Below, piece after piece: positions 6,602 to 12,261 of a stretch of DNA of 12,261 nucleotides. Made by a program: the position numbers and the translations under genes. Origin of the DNA: Pseudobutyrivibrio sp. Its GTDB lineage: Bacteria; Bacillota; Clostridia; Lachnospirales; Lachnospiraceae. Each line of letters opens with the position of its first letter. Position 1 is the stretch's first letter. The notes under the pieces are model-generated. The model saw only the letters and a list, made by a program, of their open reading frames with translations, did no database searches and was not told the origin of the DNA. The DNA is taken from NCBI GenBank assembly GCA_017557715.1, contig JAFYYE010000453.1, positions 1-12,261 on the forward strand, in the 5' to 3' direction.

Positions 6602-7171
6602 ATGTATTTAATTGTAGGTCTAGGTAATCCAGAGAGAAAGTATGATGGAACCAGACATAATGTAGGATTTGAGGCTATTGACGCCATCTCGAAGAAGTTT
6701 GGAATCGAGGTAAATCACAAGGAACATAAGGGTCTTGTGGGAAAGGGAATCATTAACGGAAGGAAGGTGATTCTTGCAAAGCCTCAGACGTACATGAACC
6801 TTAGTGGAGAATGTGTGCTTCCACTTACTGATTATTATGAAATCGATCCATCTACAGAGATGATTGTGATTTCAGATGACGTATCACTTTCTACAGGAAA
6901 TATCCGTGTTAGAAAGAAGGGAAGTGCAGGAGGCCACAACGGACTTAAGAATATCATCGCACTTGTAGGAACCAACGAATTTCCTCGTATCAGAGTGGGT
7001 GTTGGTGAATGCGAGAATGGAGATATGATTAGTCACGTTCTTGGCAGATACAGTGCCGAGGACAGAGAGAAGGTTGATAACTCCATGGAAAAGGTTATTG
7101 GAGCTGTTGAATTATTCTTGGAAGATGATTTAGACGCTGCAATGAATAAATACAATGTAAAAGAGAAATAG
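6602..7171 (+). CDS. pth: Peptidyl-tRNA hydrolase Pth
   Basis: Releases tRNA from peptidyl-tRNAs that drop off the ribosome; an essential cytoplasmic enzyme. The 189-residue length is typical. Active-site features seen: GLGNP with N9, TRHNVGF with catalytic H19, YMNLSG with N66, SDD with D92, and GSAGGHNGLK with N113; these correspond to E. coli N10, H20, N68, D93 and N114. The ribosome binding site is weak and lies inside the end of spoVG (AGAAGAG), so coupling is likely. The spoVG-pth order is common in Firmicutes. A terminator follows 16 bases after the stop and closes the unit. Confidence 0.97.
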   Translation: MYLIVGLGNPERKYDGTRHNVGFEAIDAISKKFGIEVNHKEHKGLVGKGIINGRKVILAKPQTYMNLSGECVLPLTDYYEIDPSTEMIVISDDVSLSTGNIRVRKKGSAGGHNGLKNIIALVGTNEFPRIRVGVGECENGDMISHVLGRYSAEDREKVDNSMEKVIGAVELFLEDDLDAAMNKYNVKEK

Positions 7172-7187
7172 AAAAAGAGTAGAACTT

Positions 7188-7217
7188 ACGGGCACACTTT
7201 ACGGTGTGCCTGTTTTT
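7188..7217 (+). terminator. Rho-independent terminator after pth
   Basis: GGCACAC (7191-7197) pairs with GTGTGCC (7204-7210) around a six-base loop. The stem extends outward by three more pairs, one of them G-T, and ends in a T run at 7213-7217. It closes the glgC-glgD-spoVG-pth transcription unit. Confidence 0.88.
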
Positions 7218-7273
7218 GTAACAAGGTTATTTACAATAACGAATAAAAAAATTATACTAAAAATTGTAACAAG
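7216..7273 (+). repeat. Repeated TTGTAACAAG flanking the regulator promoter
   Basis: TTGTAACAAG occurs at 7216-7225, just upstream of the -35, and again at 7264-7273, at the predicted transcription start; the copies are 48 bases apart. Each contains the 9-base dyad TTGT-A-ACAA. Between them a GTTATT-TAC-AATAAC dyad (7226-7240) covers the -35. The arrangement resembles operator sites, possibly for the regulator encoded just downstream. The first copy shares two bases with the end of the pth terminator T run. Confidence 0.5.
7230..7258 (+). promoter_or_regulatory. Promoter of the BTAD regulator operon
   Basis: TTTACA at 7230-7235 (5/6 match to -35), a 17-base spacer, and TATACT at 7253-7258 (5/6 match to -10). 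Predicted start is near 7265, about 43 bases before the ATG at 7308. It follows the pth terminator directly and is the only evident promoter for the genes through the right edge. Confidence 0.75.
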
Positions 7274-7307
7274 AAAGAAATAATCTGTATTAGAAAAGGG
7301 ACGTGTA

Positions 7308-8555
7308 ATGGTGAATCAAACAATTATTATCAAGGCGAGAATGTTGGGCAATGTGGAAGTTTCATACGAGGGAAAGCCTTTCACAATCGAGCGCAACAAT
7401 ACCACAAAGGTAAACCAGCTTTTCCAGATGCTTTTGTATTACACAAACGGCTTAGCTCGCGAGCAGGTTATGTATAATCTGTTCCACAACGAGGATATTG
7501 CGGATGAGTCAAACAGCTTGAGAGCGCTGGTATTCAGACTTAGAAAAGCTCTTCCTAAGGTTGGCCTTCCTGATGAGGACTACGTACATGTTAAGAGAGG
7601 AACATATCGTATTAGCCCTAATGTTACTGTTGAGTGTGATGCGATTGAGTTTGAGAATCTTGCAAAGCAGGCTCTTACAGCGGAAGATATTACAGAGCAG
7701 CAGAAGCTTTTAGAGAAAGCAGTAGCACTTTATAATGGAGATTTCCTTCCAGGTCTTAGTGGCGTTGAATGGGTTGTATCTGTTCAGGTTAAGTTGAAGA
7801 AGCTTTTCGACAGATGTTTAAAGCAGCTTATGGAGATGTATGTGCTTCAGGAGAAGTACGACAAGCTTTATAAGGTGAGCCACAAGGCAGATGGATTATA
7901 TCCTTATGATAATTGGCAGACATACGAGATGCAGGCTCTTATTGAGCTTGGCAAGGCTAAGGAAGCTTTAAAGCTTTACGAAGACACAGAAGCTCTTATG
8001 TTCCAGGAGCTTGGTGTATCTGTTTCAGCTGATATGGCTGAGCAGCTTGATAAGCTTGGTGAGCAGATTAAGAATAATACAGATGTTATTAGCGAGGTTA
8101 AGAAGAACCTTGACACTTCAAAGGAGGATATCGAAGGTGCATTCTATTGCACATATCCAATCTTTGTAGAGAGCTATAGATATATTAAGCGTGTAATTCG
8201 CCGTTCTGGACAGTCTGCATGGCTTATGCTTTGCACTATCACAGATGGCAAGGGCTTTGCATTAAGCGACTCAGACAGACTTAACACACTTTCTGATGAG
8301 CTTTCTGAGGCAATCAGAACATCAGCCCGTGGTGGTGATATGTATGCCAGATACAGCAATAATCAGTTCGTAGTGCTCCTTCTTGATATCACTCAGGAGG
8401 ATTGTGTGCTTGTTCAGGCAAGAATTAACGAAAATCTCAGCAAGGAGTCAAGAAAGAGATACATTAAGTATCATTTGGCACCAGTTAATCTTGCAAGTGC
8501 AGGAACTGATAATGATACAGATGAGCTTCAGGATATTGTAAGGGGAGAAGAGTAA
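7308..8555 (+). CDS. BTAD (SARP-like) transcriptional regulator with degenerate GGDEF-like C-terminal domain
   Basis: Probable DNA-binding activator (415 residues). Residues 6-105 resemble an OmpR/SARP winged helix: a TKVNQLFQMLLYY helix (33-45), the recognition-helix region SNSLRALVFRLRKAL (68-82), and a hairpin wing VHVKRGTYRI (93-102). Residues 110-255 match the bacterial transcriptional activator domain, a TPR-like helical module (DAIEFENLAKQA, LYNGDFLPGL, and the LYPYDNWQTYEMQALIELG repeat). The C-terminal part (about 280-385) reads like a GGDEF domain: LSDELSEAIRTSARGGDMYARYSNNQF, with SNNQF (350-354) where an active cyclase would have GGDEF. Diguanylate cyclase activity is therefore unlikely; a sensing or partner-binding role is inferred. 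AAAGGGA precedes the ATG. The stop shares one base with the next gene. Confidence 0.85.
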   Translation: MVNQTIIIKARMLGNVEVSYEGKPFTIERNNTTKVNQLFQMLLYYTNGLAREQVMYNLFHNEDIADESNSLRALVFRLRKALPKVGLPDEDYVHVKRGTYRISPNVTVECDAIEFENLAKQALTAEDITEQQKLLEKAVALYNGDFLPGLSGVEWVVSVQVKLKKLFDRCLKQLMEMYVLQEKYDKLYKVSHKADGLYPYDNWQTYEMQALIELGKAKEALKLYEDTEALMFQELGVSVSADMAEQLDKLGEQIKNNTDVISEVKKNLDTSKEDIEGAFYCTYPIFVESYRYIKRVIRRSGQSAWLMLCTITDGKGFALSDSDRLNTLSDELSEAIRTSARGGDMYARYSNNQFVVLLLDITQEDCVLVQARINENLSKESRKRYIKYHLAPVNLASAGTDNDTDELQDIVRGEE

Positions 8556-8977
8556 TGCCAGTTTCAGACAGAATGAAAAGAACTCCAAATTGTGTTGGAA
8601 TCTGTATAGATGAAGCAAAGGAAGGCTTCAAGGGAAGAGTGTACAACTGCTTTTCCAAGGAGCCACAGCGCTTTACAGATATTACAGAGCTTTTCTATAT
8701 AGTTGACGGAGTTATGGATGCGCTGAATTTTCCAGCCATCAAAACAAAAAACAGAAAGTTCAAGAAGACTGCTTCTGACTTTAAGGTTCAGCCTATTGAT
8801 GTTGAAAACAAGGTTTTAGGAGCAGATGAGCTTATTCCTTCAGGTGATAAGAGCGGCTATGTGCTTATGGTCACAGGTCGTGACAATGCCACCTGGCAGG
8901 GAATGATTTTCGACAAGAAAAACGACGTGGAATACACGTTTAACAGCGAGGTAGAACTTATAAGAATACTAAAATAA
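8555..8977 (+). CDS. Uncharacterised small protein coupled to the BTAD regulator
   Basis: I cannot assign a function. It encodes 140 residues, soluble, with no signal peptide or membrane segment. An N-terminal segment has FKGRVYNCFS followed by RFTDITELFYIVDGVMDALNFP. The C-terminal segment has GRDNATWQGMIFDKK followed by FNSEVELIRIL. The NATWQG element followed by a phenylalanine and an ELIRI helix recalls small uncharacterised clostridial proteins, though I cannot name a family with certainty. The ATG at 8555 overlaps the regulator's TAA (TAATG), and GGGGAGAAG lies just inside the regulator gene, so translation is probably coupled and the two proteins may act together. Confidence 0.8.
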   Translation: MPVSDRMKRTPNCVGICIDEAKEGFKGRVYNCFSKEPQRFTDITELFYIVDGVMDALNFPAIKTKNRKFKKTASDFKVQPIDVENKVLGADELIPSGDKSGYVLMVTGRDNATWQGMIFDKKNDVEYTFNSEVELIRILK

Positions 8978-9001
8978 AAATGGAGCAAGTGGAGGAAGCA
9001 A

Positions 9002-9961
9002 GTGAGAAGAGCTAAATATTTGCTTTCACTGATTGTTCTGAGTATAAGCCTTGTGGCCTGCGGTACCCTTAAAGGGACAGCCGTTATAAAACCAAATTCA
9101 TCTGGCGAGAGCACCGGAGCACAGGCGAAGGGTTCTCAAGGAGAACGCACTAATGCAATTCAAGTGCTTGAACCAGTTGCCAGCGGTGTGAACGTTTTTG
9201 GAAATGCGCAAGCATCCATTGACGCAAGCAATGCTACTGATGGATATATAATGGTTAAATACACCGGCAGCGCCGCCAAGGTTAGAATGCTAATAGAGAC
9301 ACCCGCAGGGAATACATACAATTACCTAATGGCGTTGGATGGCAATTATGATGTTTATCCATTGTCAGAAGGTAGCGGCACTTACAAAATCGGTGTCTAT
9401 GAGAACTTACACGACGACCAGTATGCAGCAGCATTTACTCAGTCAGTGAATGTAACCCTGAAAGATGAATATAGTATGTTCTTGTATCCTAATGCCTATG
9501 TGGACTTCAATGCATCTTCACAGGCGGTGTTAAAGGGAGCGGAGCTTGCAGCAGGGGCTAATGATGACCTAGAGGTGGTAACAAATGTGTATCACTACAT
9601 CATAAAGAATGTAACCTACGATTACGATAAGGCGGCCACAGTGCAGTCTGGCTACATTCCGACGGTGGATGAGACATTGGCTACCGGAACGGGAATCTGC
9701 TTTGACTACGCCTCTTTGATGGGGGCTATGCTTAGAAGTCAGGGCATACCTACAAGGCTGGAGATTGGATACGCTGGTACGGAGTATCACGCATGGATAT
9801 CTGTCTACATACATGACGTGGGCTGGATTGACAATGTGATATCTTTCGACGGTGAGAAATGGACATTGATGGATCCAACACTTGGATCATATGCTAGCAC
9901 TAGTACAGTTAAGAAATATCTAGAAGACAGTACCTATTACCAATTAAAGTATAAATATTAA
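9002..9961 (+). CDS. Transglutaminase-like lipoprotein
   Basis: Predicted lipid-anchored cell-surface protein (319 residues) with a transglutaminase-like cysteine-peptidase fold. The GTG start at 9002 has GGAGGAAG upstream and gives a proper signal peptide: RR, then a hydrophobic stretch (7-18) and a lipobox LVAC with the lipidated cysteine at 20. Residues about 25-50 are a polar linker and about 55-155 a beta-rich domain. The transglutaminase core at about 185-295 has the triad in its usual contexts: TGICFDYASLMGAMLRSQGIPTR with C233, EYHAWISVYI with H263, and WTLMDPT with D291. Such proteins may act as proteases, amidases or cross-linkers; the reaction cannot be told from sequence. It lies between the regulator pair and the pilus-type assembly genes, 11 bases before the next start. 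Confidence 0.9.
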   Translation: MRRAKYLLSLIVLSISLVACGTLKGTAVIKPNSSGESTGAQAKGSQGERTNAIQVLEPVASGVNVFGNAQASIDASNATDGYIMVKYTGSAAKVRMLIETPAGNTYNYLMALDGNYDVYPLSEGSGTYKIGVYENLHDDQYAAAFTQSVNVTLKDEYSMFLYPNAYVDFNASSQAVLKGAELAAGANDDLEVVTNVYHYIIKNVTYDYDKAATVQSGYIPTVDETLATGTGICFDYASLMGAMLRSQGIPTRLEIGYAGTEYHAWISVYIHDVGWIDNVISFDGEKWTLMDPTLGSYASTSTVKKYLEDSTYYQLKYKY

Positions 9962-9972
9962 AAGGTGGGGCT

Positions 9973-11025
9973 ATGAGTGAGAAATCTAGAAAGAAATTAA
10001 CGTCAGAAGAGTTGTATGCATTCTCAGATGAGATGGGAATGATGATATCAAGCGGTGTTTCAGCAATTCAAGGACTTACCATGATGATAGATGAGTCCGA
10101 AGGAGGGGAAGAGAAAGAGCTTCTCACAGAGATGGAGCATGTAGTGGAAGAGACTGGTTCTCTTTCAAAGGCCATCGAAGGTGCGGGAGTGTTCCCTGAT
10201 TATTTTGTAGAGATGGCAAAGATGGGAGAACAGACCGGTAAAATGGATTCTGTTCTTGTAAATCTTGCGGCTCATTATTCAAGAGAAATGGCTATCAGCA
10301 GCGCAATTCGAAGCGCGGTAACATATCCACTTATGATGGTGGCTATGATGCTGGTAATCATTATCGTATTAGTTACAGAAATTATGCCTGTCTTTGACAG
10401 GGTCTTTAGGCAGCTGGGCGGCACAATGGACGGCCTTTCAGCGGGCTTTCTTTCAGTTGGAAAATTCATGAAAAGCAATGGCGTATTTTTCTTAATTCTT
10501 TTAGCTGCCATTGTGATTTATCTCATTGTTATTAACAAAACTGCATGGGGCAAGGAGCACAGAAACGGAATTCTTTACAAGAGCCCTAAGTTTAAGTCAA
10601 TTTATTCAAAGATTTCTACCAGTAGATTTGCATCGGCAATGGCTATGACACTTTCTAGTGGTATGGATGTAATGCAATCTTTGGATGTGAGCGGACGTAT
10701 TGTAGATGCTCCAGAATTTGGTCAGAAGGTGGAGAAGTGCAAGGATTCCTTTGCGGATACAATGGATATAGGAAAGGCATTTTCAATGTCAGGAATCTTT
10801 GGCGGATTGTATGGCAGAATGGCGATTCTTGGCGCAAAAACAGGTAATATGGAGAACGTTTTGGAGAAGGTTGCTACTACATATCAGGAGGAGGCAGACG
10901 AGGAAATTAACGACCTTATCGCTGTTGTAGAGCCTACTCTTGTAATAATCCTTTCAGTTATTGTAGGAATTATTCTTCTTTCAGTTATGTTACCGCTGTT
11001 AAATATTATGTCGGGGATGATTTAG
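9973..11025 (+). CDS. GspF/PilC-type inner-membrane platform protein
   Basis: Type II secretion system F domain protein (350 residues), the membrane platform that works with an assembly ATPase to polymerise pilins or pseudopilins. Two tandem F domains are visible: one ending MAKMGEQTGKMDSVL (81-95) and a second with SSGMDVMQSL (228-237) and LGAKTGNMENVLEKV (286-300). The latter is followed by the classic EEADEEINDLIAVVEPTLVI into the last membrane span. Membrane segments are at about 117-138, 170-188 and 320-343. It is shorter than typical PilC/GspF (about 400 residues) because the N-terminal extension is small. AAAGGTGGGG precedes the ATG. No GspE/PilB-type ATPase is next to it in the window, which is unusual because the two are often adjacent. 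Confidence 0.92.
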   Translation: MSEKSRKKLTSEELYAFSDEMGMMISSGVSAIQGLTMMIDESEGGEEKELLTEMEHVVEETGSLSKAIEGAGVFPDYFVEMAKMGEQTGKMDSVLVNLAAHYSREMAISSAIRSAVTYPLMMVAMMLVIIIVLVTEIMPVFDRVFRQLGGTMDGLSAGFLSVGKFMKSNGVFFLILLAAIVIYLIVINKTAWGKEHRNGILYKSPKFKSIYSKISTSRFASAMAMTLSSGMDVMQSLDVSGRIVDAPEFGQKVEKCKDSFADTMDIGKAFSMSGIFGGLYGRMAILGAKTGNMENVLEKVATTYQEEADEEINDLIAVVEPTLVIILSVIVGIILLSVMLPLLNIMSGMI

Positions 11026-11026
11026 T

Positions 11027-11383
11027 ATGTCTAAAACACGATTTGGAAGTCTGGATGGCATTCATCAAATCAAAAAAAAGAATATGGTCTCAACCACTCT
11101 TATTTCAGCCGGCTTATTTATCATAATTTTTGTGCTGTTTCTTTTGGCTGTTGCGAAGGCTTCAAAAAGCTCTATAGATGAACAGCAGAGCAATCTTGAC
11201 AGTGCTATAGAAAGAGCGGTTATGCAGTGCTATGTCACAGAGGGAAGATATCCGGAAAGTTTTGAATATCTACAAGAAAACTATGGAATTATTTATGATG
11301 ATGAGCTTTTCAGAGTGGATTATGTGATTTACGGGGCGAATATGAAACCAGAAATTACCATTATTAACAAGGGAAGATGGTAA
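11027..11383 (+). CDS. Small single-span protein, possible minor pseudopilin-like component
   Basis: A protein of 118 residues: a short basic cytoplasmic N-terminus (about 1-21), one membrane span (about 23-44), then a helical extracytoplasmic stalk and a small C-terminal domain (CYVTEGRYPESFEYLQENYGI, 68-88, followed by FRVDYVIYGANMKPEITII). Topology and size fit a minor pilin or pseudopilin, and the GRYPESFEYL-ENYGI pattern resembles small proteins seen in clostridial pilus-type loci. It lacks a GFTLIE-type prepilin peptidase site, so it may be a membrane-anchored accessory protein. The start is 1 base after the GspF stop, with GGGGATG upstream. The family is not named with confidence. Confidence 0.75.
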   Translation: MSKTRFGSLDGIHQIKKKNMVSTTLISAGLFIIIFVLFLLAVAKASKSSIDEQQSNLDSAIERAVMQCYVTEGRYPESFEYLQENYGIIYDDELFRVDYVIYGANMKPEITIINKGRW

Positions 11384-11410
11384 TCTGGCAGTTTTGGAGG
11401 GTTTTTAGCT

Positions 11411-11959
11411 TTGATTATTAACAAGAAACGGGCGAAAAAACATAATATTGATATCATGTTCCTTATGATTCTGTTTCTTATATTCACTTTTTCGGCAGTG
11501 AGTGTGCTTTTGATGGCTGTAAATTCCTATAAGGCTGTGGTGAAGGCAAATGAGGAAAATGCAGGTACAAGAGCAGCAACAGCTTATATCAGGGAGAAAG
11601 TACGTCAGCATGATAGGGCTGGAGCTATAGAAATCACTGAGATTAATGGAAATCAGGCTATAAGGATGGAAGAGGCGGAAGGATATTCCCTTTACATCTA
11701 TTACATGGACGGATACTTGATGGAGCTTAATGCTAAGGATGGTGCAGGAGTAACTGCAGATTTTGGAAATAAGCTCATTGAAATAAAAGGAATGTCGTTT
11801 AGTTGGGTGGACAATCAACTAATCGAAGTGCAGGTTCAGGAGAAAAATGGTATTAATCAGGTGGTAGAGATAGGAATTAAATCATCATTAAACTACACAA
11901 AAAATCCTGAAGAAACAGCCGAATATTCTGAAGAGGAGGTGGTGGCAAATGCAGATTAG
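11411..11959 (+). CDS. DUF4860-like membrane-anchored protein in pilus-type locus
   Basis: A protein of 182 residues with a TTG start chosen because GGAGG (11396-11400) lies 10 bases before it; the next in-frame ATG (11456) would cut into the membrane span. A basic N-terminus (KKRAKK) precedes one hydrophobic segment (about 15-38), then a stalk with TRAATAYIREKVRQHDRAG (53-71) and a beta-rich domain (SLYIYYMDGYLMEL, 93-106). The YIREKVRQHD block and layout resemble the uncharacterised DUF4860 family, whose members lie in type II/IV-like assembly loci. The C-terminus is acidic. No canonical prepilin cleavage site is seen. The next gene begins inside its last codons (11-base overlap). Confidence 0.75.
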   Translation: MIINKKRAKKHNIDIMFLMILFLIFTFSAVSVLLMAVNSYKAVVKANEENAGTRAATAYIREKVRQHDRAGAIEITEINGNQAIRMEEAEGYSLYIYYMDGYLMELNAKDGAGVTADFGNKLIEIKGMSFSWVDNQLIEVQVQEKNGINQVVEIGIKSSLNYTKNPEETAEYSEEEVVANAD

Positions 11960-12261
11960 AAACAATGGCTCACGAATTTTTATGACTGAGCTGATGTTTT
12001 CAATTTTATTTTTCATCATAGTTTCTGCTATCTGCGTACAGTGTTTTGCAACCGCCTACGGAACGAGTAGGGATGCGAAAGAAATCACAGGAGCGGTGAA
12101 TGTGGCTACCAATGCAGCAGAAAAATATTTAACCAATTCTGGATTTGAAGGTTTTACAGAGTATTATGATGGAAACTGGCAGCGAGTAGAGGATAAGGGC
12201 GCTTATAAGGCTACAGCAATAGTTACAGAGGCGGAGAGCACAAAGAGTTGTCAGTCCTTGC
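11949..12261 (+). CDS. Single-span pseudopilin-like protein, truncated by window edge
   Basis: The frame is open from an ATG at 11949 to the right edge (104 codons seen). GAGGAGG lies just upstream inside the preceding gene, with which it overlaps by 11 bases. The N-terminus reads MQIRNNGSRIFMTELMFSILFF and then a hydrophobic stretch to about residue 37, followed by an AYGTSRDAKEITGAVNVATNAAEKYL helix and a domain with EYYDGNWQ. A short basic leader, then a hydrophobic helix with a Glu near its start (E14, in MTELMFS), is reminiscent of a minor pilin, but the cleavage site is not canonical. It continues the small membrane-protein series of this operon. Confidence 0.8.
   Translation, partial: MQIRNNGSRIFMTELMFSILFFIIVSAICVQCFATAYGTSRDAKEITGAVNVATNAAEKYLTNSGFEGFTEYYDGNWQRVEDKGAYKATAIVTEAESTKSCQSL

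Noticed and set aside
8982..9002. Repeated AGCAAGTG just before the lipoprotein gene, offering a second GTG start
   Set aside because: The earlier GTG at 8989 is out of frame with the lipoprotein, and the repeat is explained by purine-rich ribosome binding site sequence.
1..12261. CRISPR arrays, tRNA/rRNA genes, insertion sequences or prophage genes
   Set aside because: No spaced direct repeats, no cloverleaf or rRNA-like segments and no transposase or integrase frames were seen on either strand.

Overview
The window looks like a chromosomal segment of a Gram-positive clostridium, most likely Lachnospiraceae (Butyrivibrio, Pseudobutyrivibrio or Roseburia type). Reasons: moderately AT-rich DNA, strong AGGAGG-type ribosome binding sites, a DnaD/DnaC-like primosome pair, a glgC-glgD pair followed by spoVG and pth, and a regulator of the BTAD (SARP-like) type. 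The assignment comes from gene content and protein style, not from any search.

Left arm (1-3618, minus strand). murC (muramate-alanine ligase) is read towards dnaD (primosome protein with two DnaD C-terminal domains) and a DnaC-like helicase loader that runs off the left edge. Between murC and dnaD lie 214 bases with unusual content: three perfect DnaA boxes plus one near-match, arranged as two abutting head-to-tail pairs; a murC terminator whose stem is built partly from one of those boxes; a pair of overlapping alternative stems; and an extended -10 promoter for dnaD. This suggests that expression of the helicase-loading pair may respond to DnaA.

Middle (3619-7218). A 308-base divergent intergenic region holds a murC promoter to the left and a glgC promoter with a roughly 108-base leader to the right. 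glgC and glgD (catalytic and degenerate subunits of ADP-glucose pyrophosphorylase, glycogen synthesis) overlap by 4 bases. They are followed at once by spoVG (RNA/DNA-binding regulator) and pth (peptidyl-tRNA hydrolase), and the unit ends at a clear rho-independent terminator.

Right arm (7219-12261, plus strand). A new promoter, flanked by a repeated 10-mer, starts a compact seven-gene run that leaves the window at the right edge. It encodes a BTAD-type regulator with a degenerate GGDEF-like C-terminal domain, a small uncharacterised protein whose start overlaps the regulator's stop, a transglutaminase-like lipoprotein, a GspF/PilC-type inner-membrane platform protein, and three small single-span proteins resembling minor pseudopilins (the middle one DUF4860-like, the last truncated). 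I read this as the start of a type II secretion/type IV pilus-like assembly locus under its own regulator. The assembly ATPase, major pilin and prepilin peptidase are not in view. This is the least described part of the window.
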